Shown here piece after piece: positions 11,632 through 29,000 of a stretch of 64,000 nucleotides of DNA. Each line of letters opens with the position of its first letter. Within the stretch, counting starts at the first letter, position 1. Both the position numbers and the translations under genes were made by a program. Location of the stretch: the NCBI GenBank assembly GCA_029379385.1, contig CM055611.1, positions 21,976,092-22,040,091 on the forward strand. Reading direction: 5' to 3'. The notes beneath the pieces are model-generated. The model was not told where the DNA came from, made no database searches, and was given only the letters and a program-made list of their open reading frames with translations. Origin of the DNA: Quillaja saponaria. Taxonomy: Eukaryota > Streptophyta > Magnoliopsida > Fabales > Quillajaceae.

Positions 11632-13400
11632 TAGAATTCTGCATAGCAAGATGCATATTTCCAGAATTACTGTAGACATAAAGAAGAAAAAGAAACAAAG
11701 CAAATGAACATTTTCCTTTTTCCGTTTTGAAAACATTGATAAGTTTTCTTTAAGTAACATAAATTGTAAACAACTCAAACGCAGAAAACTCCCTCAAAAT
11801 AAAAAAAATAAAAAATAAAAAATCCAAAAAAACCCATATTGTTTGATCAAATTAGTCCAAATTCCTAACATCCCACAAGCCTCACAATTTTTACAAAGAA
11901 ACTTGAAAAAAAAAAACAAGGAAAAGAAGAAAGGGTACCAAAATATTGGTTAGTTCACAGAGGCAGACAAGTCCTCCTATCTCAAGCAGAGAAATTCAAA
12001 ATCATGTGTGAAGTACGAATCTTAACCACACAAACTTCCATTTAAAATTCAGCAAAAAAAAAAACTCCACTGAAAAGTCAAGATTATAGGTAAGCTCAGT
12101 AGGTGTTCATGGCAGGTATATGAAGATGAAGTATAACATGCTTTGGAAGTAGGCGAAAAACAATTGAATCATAACTCACCAAAGAATAAATTTAAGTACC
12201 TGATAGAAATTAGAAAGAGTTAAAGCTTGAGTAAAAGGTTTTGGGTTCTAGCTGAAAGTTTGCCCCTCGCAAAAGAGAGAGAAAGCAGTCGGCAACTCAG
12301 GACCAAGCTAGTGTATGCCAGGTGAGGTCTCCTTTGTGTTTCTCTCTCTCTCTCTCACTCTCGGTCTGGCAAGAATCACATATTATCTGCTAATTTTCGT
12401 AATAGATGAAAATTCGTTATCAGTCGTATATAAGCCAAGGATTAATCCTTTGAAAGGATATCAACTTTTTTAACTATCAATATTTTAAATTAGTTAGCTG
12501 TGTGAAAATACATAACACTTTAATTGCTGGATTTTATATTTTTACAATAATATTAAATTATTAATATTAATCATAGTAGCTAAAAATGTCAACATAAAGC
12601 AAATGTCTCTTCTTTAGTTTTAAATATACATCTTATGGGGAAAAAAAAAACATAATCTTGCACTAGTTTCTTGTTAAGGTAAGATTACAAATAACTTACA
12701 GCTCTATTCAGCAAATAAAAATGTACATTATATCAAATACTAAAAGTTTAAAGTAAGAAAAAACAATCTTAAAGTATTTTACTCTTAAAGAAGTTTAAAA
12801 TAAGATAAAATAATTTCTCATATTTAGAAATAAAATTTTTTACTCTTAAAAAAATTTAAACTTTAAAGTAAGGAAATTATATATTTCGATATTTAAAAAT
12901 TAAATTCATAACATTTTGATAAGCCCATATTATTAAAAAAATAATAAATTTTAACAGCTCGTTATTTTATTAAGTTATACTGTATTTTAAAATTTTGTTA
13001 ACTTGCAGTAACATAACTAATGAATAAGAATGTGAGTGAGATAAGAGAATATGTAAGACTATTTTAGATATCTTTTTTGCTAAAAAGGAAAGAAAAAAGT
13101 AAAAAAGACAAAAGTTTTAAATAGTACCTTTTTTCTTTGTTCATAGACAAAAGTTTATTTAAAGAAGGGAAAACAAAAGGAAAAAGAGCAAATATGGACA
13201 GATGCATATTTGGGAGGGGAAGGGCAAAATGGAAAATAGGGAAAGATGTGTGACGAGTTTCGGGAAATCATCTAGCGACGTGGCAATCGCCAATAAAACG
13301 ATCTTGCAGGGGGGTCCCAGCTTTCCCGTTAAATCCTCACCATCCCAAGATTTCCCACGTCAGCATAAAAAATCTACGTTGTGGGTTCAGGCTAAATAGT
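11632..13400. other. F-box 5' leader and AT-rich intergenic DNA
   Basis: The left part (to about 12360) probably holds the F-box 5' UTR and a leader intron: on minus, a donor (CAG|GTACTT) lies near 12200, and a CT-rich run (12339-12362) lies near the presumed transcript start. From 12400 to 13200 there is very AT-rich DNA with degenerate repeats of ACTCTTAAA..TTTAAA; no gene was seen. Confidence 0.4.
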
Positions 13401-13721
13401 TAATCAGAGATTTGCTAGTTTTGCTGTACATTTATCCGCACTGAGTCACAGTCTCTCTCACCAATACATATCGTGGCCGTTGCAGTGACCGTGCGCTCCA
13501 AATTTGCCAACCAATACATAATTCACGTCCTCCTCCCTCCATCTCTTTCTTCCTCTCGGCAAGTTTGTCTCTAGCCTTAACTGTTCTTCAATTCGATCGG
13601 AACCCTAGGGTTTTGGTCGTTTTTTCACACATCCAATCCATCAGATCTTGGACTGCAAGCTCAGATTCGTTGCACTGTCCTTGTCGATCCATCATTTGTC
13701 CAATCTGATTCCTGATAGAAA
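13401..13721 (+). promoter_or_regulatory. Promoter / 5' UTR of VHA-A
   Basis: This is sequence immediately upstream of the VHA-A ATG. It includes a strongly pyrimidine-rich stretch (about 13525-13560, TCCTCCTCCCTCCATCTC) typical of 5' UTRs of highly expressed plant genes. No leader intron is needed to reach the ATG. A TATA box could not be assigned with confidence. Confidence 0.4.
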
Positions 13722-20093
<6,372 letters not shown>

Positions 20094-21017
20094 TTAGAGA
20101 TTGCAAGATGTATTTATTGTTTGTTGTCGCTAGATTGTAAGAGGCAGTTAAAGATCCTGTGGTGGCAATCATTTGGAGTCACATTTTCATTTGAGTTTGA
20201 GCAGGAGATGCAGTGGTAGGCTTATGTAACACCTCCTTTCCAGTGTTACTTTGGCCAATTGTTTTTGTTGCAGTGTGTAGCTGTAGTTTCATCATGTATT
20301 GCAGTCATTTCCCTGGGTTATTTATTGAAAATAAGAGATGGAGTACAATTTCCTTTTGTAATAATGCAATAAGATTCATATAATTTAAATTTTATTCTCG
20401 TTCATGCACAATATGAGGAAAGTCGAGAGTTTACGATGACATGATTGAATATATGGATGATTGATGTAGAGGAGATAACGTTTGTGCTTACTCTACAGGA
20501 ATAAGGGTAGATGCAAAACGATTTATGTTTTCTACCAATAGAAATGTAAAGCGACTTGTGTTGGTCAGATAGCAATAGAAGAATGGTGTTTTACAGTGAA
20601 AGTTTCAGCGACATATGCTAAATTTTGTTTAGCCTTTGTTACAGAAGTTGGTACTATTTCATTGGAACTAAAGGAATCGAAGCACAGATCATTGATAGAA
20701 TTCTGGCAGTATATGGAACTTTGACAATTAGCTAGGAAGGAGAAAAATGAAACCCAGGCACATGGTCCAAAGGCAAACATAACTCCCTTTCTGGTAACTT
20801 ACTGGAAGATGGCAAGGTGAACAGCTGCCCCAAAGATAGGAAATAAGCTGACGGGTGGGCACATGACCGTTAGGTTGTACTTGGACTCAAAAACGAAGGC
20901 CCTGGGTAAGCAGGTAAGCACTTGGGCAGTGGACATTCAAAAAAGAAGAAAAAAAGAAGAATCTGCCATTATGCCATATCTTCCAAGGGAAAGAAGGGGC
21001 AAAGACAGAGTTTGTCA
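20094..21017. other. VHA-A 3' UTR and promoter of the next gene
   Basis: The first 300 bases are the likely VHA-A 3' UTR, with AATAAG/AATAATGCAATAAG polyadenylation-type signals at about 20330-20370. The rest (about 20400-21017) is intergenic and carries the 5' region of the small Cys-tailed gene. No further coding sequence was recognised. Confidence 0.45.
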
Positions 21018-21926
21018 ATGGCAATGGAAGAAATAAAGAATGGATGTGCATCTCCATCGTCGTCACCTCCAACACCTCCTTCTCCCCTTCCAATCAGTGT
21101 TGGACCTGGCAATCAGAGGTACTTCTTCTCACCATCACCGACTCCTTCGCCGCCCTTCTCACTGGCACCTTCAAGCCAAACATCCGCTGAGAATCTTCCC
21201 CTTTTGCCTGAGAAATTGGCTAGTCCAACAGTGCCATCTGTATTTTCATTGGATCGTCAAGATCCTGGGGGATTGGATTCCAAGAGCTCGTGTCTAAAGG
21301 ACTTGTAAGATCTCTGCTCTTCTTATTATATTTCTGTGCTTGTACAATTGGCATTATGAGACAATATTGCTTTACTTGAGCAACAGCATATCTTAACCGA
21401 GAAAAAGTTTTCATAGCAGCAAAATTTCACTAAAGATTCATATAGCTTTTGGTGAAGAATCCACTTGACCATTTGAATGGTGATTTTAACAGGGAATAAT
21501 AGGGCAGATTAATAAAAATAACTCGTGCTTTTTGTTATCGCATATTAGATTTAACTATCTGAGAAAGTGAGTTCGTGTATAATAACTATGTGCAATTGCT
21601 TGGTCTTCTTTCCTTGAACATCACAATTCACATTTCACAAGCAATCCAATGGGGAATTTTTCTAAAAGACATTACTTGAAGGTTGGTTTATGACTGGTAG
21701 GTTTTATTACATTCTGAACATTTGGGAACATCAAAGCATCCAACAACCAGTCAAAGTAAAGCAATTCCAAAACCAACAGAGAAGAAAATCTGAAGTAAAA
21801 TTTATTATTATTATTTTTATTATGGGGAAGGACATTGAAGAAAATGCTAATCACTACTTTATGCATGAAAACAGGTTAGAGTGGTTTATAAACAGATGCT
21901 GCAGTTGCTGTACCACATTGCACTAA
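21018..21926 (+). CDS. Small Pro/Ser-rich protein with a Cys-cluster tail
   Basis: Two exons (21018-21304 and 21875-21926) join in phase (GACTT|gtaag ... acag|GTTAGAG) to give 112 residues. The N-terminal two thirds is low-complexity and rich in Pro and Ser (SPSPTPSPPFS). The C-terminus after the junction is KDLLEWFINRCCSCCTTLH, and its CCSCC cluster could be S-acylated, which would tether the protein to a membrane. An alternative Met lies two codons downstream (MAMEE). I do not recognise a named family. The joined frame and the hydrophobic-plus-Cys tail argue that it is real. Confidence 0.7.
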
Positions 21927-23021
21927 ATCCTCTTTCAGATGCAACAGAATATTTCAAGAACTGACGCAGTGAACAATACATAGCCTGTTATAGGGCACTG
22001 ATTTTGACTTCAAAACAAGAATCACGTCTGACCTGCTGCTAGCTCATTAGGACTTAGCTAAACATTGTTATTTCCCCCCCAGTTTTTTGGAGAGACCTGC
22101 AATGAACAGAGACACCACGTTGAACCATTATTGTAGAAGTCTTCCAAATATCCTCAACATCCACATACTTTTGTTGCACAATTTCACCATTCCTGGATCC
22201 ATTCCCAACTCATAAGAATCCTAAGATAATTGAATGTTTCACTTTTATGCCGAGTTATTCTAATCCCAACTCATAAGAATCCTAAGATAATTTTCTGTTT
22301 CAGTTTTATGCCGAGTTATCTATCAATCCAAGAATTAACTGAGTTAATTGTAGTTCCAGGCACTATCACCAAGCTATCAGGCACCCACCTTTAATTTCAC
22401 CATATACTACTGTCAATTTCAACTGTTTGAGCTCGACATGAATGATTGTATTCCTCAACATTATCAATCAGGTTCAAGGACATGACCATAAAATTGGAAA
22501 GTGAAATTACGAGAAATAATGTACAAAAGTACAAGGTGAATGCAATGAACAGAAGAATGCATAATCAAAACTTGTGAGAACAAGGATTTCCATAAATTGT
22601 ATTGCAGCGTGTTCCACTCAATTCATTTGGAATGTGACACATAACGACAAGAAGATTGGAGATGTTGAAGAAAGCCAATGAGGAGGCTATGAAGCTGAAA
22701 CTGGGAAAGAACTTGATCTAAACCCACGAAGGACAAACAATTCAAACTCCAAAGTGCTACAACAGAGTTTGGTTAGAAGTTCAGTGGAAGCTATGTCCGT
22801 ATGAAATTAGAATTTTCATAGCTCTTACAGGATTTTCATAGAAAAAAGAAAAACGATGAAAATGCATTTCTCAATAATGCAAGTTGCCAAACCAATCTCA
22901 GTCCAACCAAACGAAGAGTAGTAAAATTTCTAGAAAGTGCAGTTTCTAATAGCTTCACAAATTCTTTACAAGGAACTTGTTTAAATATTCCAAGATCATG
23001 GTGTAAAATAAGCTTACTGCA
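21927..23021. other. Intergenic / 3' UTRs
   Basis: This lies between two convergent genes and probably holds the 3' UTRs of the Cys-tailed gene (plus) and MED8 (minus). A 61-bp tandem duplication sits at about 22202-22320 (units start CCCAACTCATAAGAATCCTA). No gene was seen. Confidence 0.5.
22202..22320. repeat. 61-bp tandem duplication
   Basis: Two near-identical copies run from CCCAACTCATAAG to TATGCCGAGTTAT, at an offset of 61 bases, in intergenic DNA. Confidence 0.85.
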
Positions 23022-26000
23022 TTACTGTGGATTTTGCTGTCTCTGCTGGTTGAAATTTGGATGATTCTGTTGGGTGTTCTGAAGTGCAACCATACTGGAT
23101 TGTAGATTCTGGGCATTTGGTTGCATGCTACTGAATGCACCCTGTGAACTATGTTGTTGCTGCTGTATAGGCATCATACCACCAGGATTGCCTGCTCCCA
23201 TATTAAACACTGCATATAAAACCCCCATTGCAATTCAGCATTAAGATAAACATGCATTGAGAATGAATAGAATGAGCACACAGTGCTGCTAGTTGCATCA
23301 CACTCTTTTAGAAAGGCAAACATAAAATTCCAGGTTCCACGCCATATTACATTTAATACAAGATATAAAAAAGCAGAACATCTTACTTTGATCACTCAAA
23401 ATTTGGGAAGCATGACTTCTCTGGGGATTGTTGCCAGATAATCCAAACTGAAAAGTATTGCATGGCAGAATGAGTCACCATTACATTATTAGCTGCTAAA
23501 GAATAGAATGCCAAGACATATACACATTCTTTAACAGATAAATATATGTATCAAAACAAAACAGTGCAATGCACAAAATCCAATCCTGAGCAGTAAAACA
23601 AAATAACAGCATTTCAATTCAGGGAAAAACAAGCAACCACAACATTATATTACATATAAACTAGTTTCCACTTATAGTAGACTGTCACATACTACCAACA
23701 ATTAGCCTGTGCAACATTCATGGAGTGAATTAGCACTATGCAGCTGTCACTCAAAGTATCAAGCACCCTTTCCACTTCACTCCTCGTTTCATTCTAATTC
23801 TTCATAATTTCGTTTCAAAGTCTAAATCTGATACAATGGGAAAACACTTTGGCAAAGCACATATATGTCAAACCTGCATCCGTGGTAGTAGAGATTGGGA
23901 AGGCATTGTTGCTGAAATGTTTGGAATCTGAAATTAGAAGAAACAAATGTAAGTTGCCAGACAAGCCATCACCACAAATACACTACAAAAACTGAAGTTA
24001 GGAAATTGAGCAAAAATAAATGCAAACTGTAAACGGAGGAAACAACATAAAGAACAACTTAGGAGAACGAAAAAACTATCAAGACAAATAAACAAAAGTA
24101 CAAGTATTGGGCAGGACTGGCTGCGCTCTTTTTAGCGATTATGAGGATCGGTACATGTTGTGCTTTACCAATTTACAAAAGAAAAAAAAAAGACCCATAA
24201 TGGCTGAGATTACAGGTTCATAGTCAGTATGCCAAGTGTCTCCAAAACTAGTTCTCAAAATTCTGAGAGACAACTGATATTTGTCCGAAAGGGAAAAAAA
24301 AAAGAAAAAAGAAAAAAAAAAGAGGGTAACGGAAAAGAAATGAACTGATATATCAACCATTGCATAGGCAGACACCCAACTATCACATGCTTACATATAT
24401 TCGCTCCTTCAGTTTTGGTATTTGTCATTCCCAATGCATCGAGGAACATATCACCCACATGAAACATTGCTCAATTTAAAAGTAGTGAATGCTATTAACA
24501 GAGTTGTTGCATGATTAGAAGATAGGTGAAGCACATAATTAAAGAAAATGAGTTCATATGGTCTTCCTAGTATGAAGAGAAGAGATTGCCATAAATCACT
24601 TCCTCCAAATAATTACAACAACGAGAGGCAAGCAAGGGAGGAAGTTTGCTAGAGTAAGTCATGCCATTAATGGACCATATGGTGCATAGTTAGTTGACAA
24701 AGAAAATGAAAAGCAATAAATACTTCTGTATTGTATTGTACCATTTGGGTATTTGGTGTTGTCTGAGCAGCACTAAACAATGCACTATTAGCAGCACCAG
24801 CAAATTGGCCTAAACGATTCATCTGATTTCCTTGGTTGAGTTGGCTTTGACCAATACCATGCTGAACATGTCCAGACGAAAGTTGCCTACCCTGAAATTG
24901 CTGGTGCCCAAGTGGTTGAGAAAATTGCATCTGGTGTTGTCCATGTAAATGGGGAGAAAGCCCAAGCTTGTTAGGAATCAATTAGTAAGAAATCGAAACA
25001 GAGAAATAAGATAAACTTTATTGCTTGAAATGTATTATTGATCTGCTTTAATTTGATATAAACTCCTCAAATAATTGTGTGAGTGGGTGTGGGAGGGGGG
25101 TGGGGATGGAGAAGGAGTAGCTAAGTGCATAGTTACCGACTGGAACTTCTGTTGAGTCTGGCCCTGCAAATCCTGCATCTGAGACATCTGGTTCTGCAAA
25201 AATTTTATCACAGAAAATTATTCAGCGATATGGTTAGCCTTGATAACATTATTCAGTCAACGTTGATGGAATGAACACCAACTTTGGGCCTAATATTAAC
25301 AACTTCTGAATTGGATGATATACTGAAAGATCTAGAAGCAGCTTTGAAAGCTATGAGCAGAAGCTGAAAGTTGAGACTCTGAAGAAACTGGTACTTAATA
25401 AAACCAATAAACTCTTCCAAGGACCAGGTCGCACAGTACAAAACCTCCTACAACAATAGACTTATATCTATCATACCAAAATAGCCTTGATCCTTTCAGT
25501 TTGTTTATTGTCCTTTTTTTTCTTCTTCTATCTTTTAGCTAAACCCAATTTTCTTCTATAAATAATTTAAATACAAACATACCTTCCACTTGAAAATTGA
25601 AATATATCTATAACTGAATATAATTCAGGTGCTACAGTTGCTTGCACAGGAATGGATTCAAAACATTATGCAAAATGTATAGATTCTAAAATATTTTAAC
25701 AATTTTTTTTTAATTCTTTAAAAAAAATGCAAACTAATTTTATTACTTTTAAAGATTTTTTTATGAAAAAGTTAAAAATATAAATTATTTCAACCCCCAT
25801 TTGAACCTCAGTTAAACTGTAAACACGCTCTCTTCTTTCTGCATGATGACTGGGGTCAGTTTCAAAGTATTGATAAATAAGTCCTCTCTACAATACTAAT
25901 ATACTCATGTCACTTTCCCTTTGGTATCCTTTCAACTAGATTACAACATAAAATCTTTCATCTATTTCCATACAAGGAACTACATAACATCTGCAAAAAT

Positions 26001-29000
26001 ATGAAAGTTCCAAATTTTGATGTCATTTTTCTTTGAGCAGAATAAAAGTTGGACTCAAATTTCAAATTCATGTATATATTTAAGACATTAGAATTCTCTA
26101 GTGTAAGAAGCCTCACATCAGGAAGCATATAGAACAAAGTTTAAAACAGTTCCTTTAGACAATCAGACGATGAAACCACTTAAGAAGTCACTGCATAATA
26201 ATGAGTCATCCTCAGTTTCTACCTGTCCTAGTCCTTGCATTGCAGATTGCCTGAACTGTGGAGCAAGGAGTTGTTGTTGATGAGGTAACTGCATCAGTTT
26301 CTGCCTCTGCTGCTGTAGCTGCTGGTGTTGTTGTTGTGCGGATTGTTGCTGAGGAGATGGTGTGTTCATCATGGTTGTAGAAGACCTAGGTGAATTGGCA
26401 TATGGAAGTGGTGATGCTGTTGTGTTATCAAAGGAAGCCGTGCTGGTTGCAGCAGAAGGGGATGCAGCAGATCTTCCCATGAGTTGAGATCCAGAGGCCT
26501 GCCTTTATAGTGTTTGGTGAGAAGATAAAACAACAAACAAAAGATATGGTACAAAGAAACTCATATCATTCGTAGCTTCAAAGAATTATGAGTAGTTGGT
26601 AAACATTTCCTGCTTGAGCCATGTGCTGCTTACAAGCAGAGGAATGAAAGCAGTTTTCGTGATGAAGAGAAATTCACAGGGAAGAAAAAAGGGAGTTTCA
26701 TATATTGTTTGTTGATTCTTTGTTTAGTTCTTATAATTCCTCTAGACTTTCTGGATTGCATGAAGTTTATAATTTTAAATTGATCTCCCTGTTCTCTTCC
26801 TCTCCTTCATTGATGGAGGTGTAACTTACAGTTTTACTTGACACCCTTTAATAAATTATCAATTATAAAAAAAAAATGGATGAATCATATAGTTGCCCCA
26901 AATTAACATTTTAAGGGGAATGTCAATGATATAACCTGCAGAAGTGTATTCTGTCCACCCATATTGTTAGATGACAGAGGGGTATTCTTCAAGTACATAC
27001 CTGAAGGAAATATTTGTAAGAGCAGCTGATTACCGTTATCATAATTTCAATAAGTAAACTTAATGTTTATGCATTGTCAGATTAAATCTGATGTTTTTTA
27101 CCAGATGGATCAGCAAAAGGTTGTGCCCCATCACTAACAGTGAGCACATCTACTAGATGCATTGGAAGAGCAGGTGTAATCTGCCTCTGGTCTCCAGGTA
27201 GGCGTAACCCTGCATGCATGTAGTATTTGAGCCAAAATGATCATTGTATAATCAAATTAGGAACCTGATGCACATACCAGATAATGCTAGATCAAGTTTC
27301 GTTCTCTAGTAAAGCCCCTAAATTCTAGGCTAAATCCAGGATAGATATTGCAGACTTGTCCCTGTAAAAACTCATTTTGAGCCTCACTAATGTATCTTAA
27401 GAAACAGGAACAAATAGAAGATTTCAATCTGTGAGCTAAGGACCTATATAAAAACTAATCATCCTATGTGTACACAAATCTTTGACAAAAGGAATGGCAT
27501 TAGTCCACTAGTTGACTATTGTTAGACAAATTTGAAGAGCTTACATTATACTCCCACTGTAACCAGTTGTATGCAGCACTTCTAACCAGTGTCTTTGGAT
27601 GATGGAGCTAAAGACATATGTGCTTAAATAAGAAAGAATCCGAAGAAATATACCTTTACGACTATTTTAAGCCTTTTAATATTGACATCATTGCAACAGA
27701 ACATGTCACAAGTAACGTAAGAAGTTTTATCAGTTCTGTTAAATAAAATAGAATAAGGAAAAGGGCTATAGCTTAAATTAATCAAAACCTACACCTTTAA
27801 GCTTTATTTATAGTAAACAATGAAACATAGACTTTCGCATCTAAGCAATATGGGACTACACAATCCATTAATATTATATCTCTAACACTCCCTCTCAAAA
27901 TGCTCAATCTTGTACAAGTAAAACCCAATTATCAATCTCAACACTCCCCTCACTTACAAGTTACAACAGCTTAAGAACAATAGGTCATGAAATAAATAGA
28001 ATGAGAAATGATTGTAGCTTAAATCTGTTTGACGAACATCAACCAATAGTATGATGTGAAAAAGGACACCGTTGGTAAAAGAGGACAAGGATCGCTGGTG
28101 AACAACACCCATGAGCAGTATTCTTGTTGGATGGAAAGAGGCATGTGATAATTGCCAGAAAAAAAATAAAAGGAGCACTGTTGGAAAGAGGCACAACCGA
28201 AGTTGTCATAAAAAAAAAAGATCACCGCTGGAAAGAGGCATGACAGGATTTGTCCCAAAAAAAAAAAAAAAGCACAGCTGGAAAGAGGCATAATGGGAAA
28301 GTTTACGCATTTACTGCTCTTAAGAGAGGGGTTGAACTGTCTCTTTGACGAAATAGAAAACTAGGGATAGAGAAAAGAGGAAATAACTAAGCTTCAAAAA
28401 AAGGAAATAATTAGGCCTCAATGATGGCTGGATGTAAAGCCCCTTTTTATTTTTTTTCTTCATGTGGCGGCTAGAGAAAAGAAAGAGAGGATTAGAGTTT
28501 TTGAAAATCAAGCTTAGGTTTCAAACCTGCTATGATACCATGTTAAATAAAATAGAATGAGGAAAATGGCTATAACTTGAATTAATCAAAGCCTACACCT
28601 ATAAGCTTTATTTATAGTAAACAATGAAACGAAAACTTCCACATCTCAACAAATGTGGGATTACACAATCTGTTAATATTATATTTCTAAAAAGTTCTTT
28701 ATTTATATTTTCTTATTGATTTGAGGGGACAACGTAGTATAAAATTAGGAAGCACTAACAAGACAAGCGGCAGAAAGAAAATGAAGACAGGTGTAATTCT
28801 TTCAGATGCAATTCCCCTTGATGAAATAGGCAACATATCGTATTTGTTTAAGATTTCAACTCTGACATACATGATATTTATTTAATATAACATAAAAATG
28901 ACAACTGGATCAAAAAATATAAAGGGCAAGAAATGGTAACACCTTCACCAAAATTCACAGCAGCTCGAAGTAGTGTCTCTTGTTCTTGAATCTTAGCAGC

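Noticed and set aside
28111..28293. Lys-rich plus-strand ORF of 60 codons
   Set aside because: It is translation of the poly-A minisatellite inside the TRIM.
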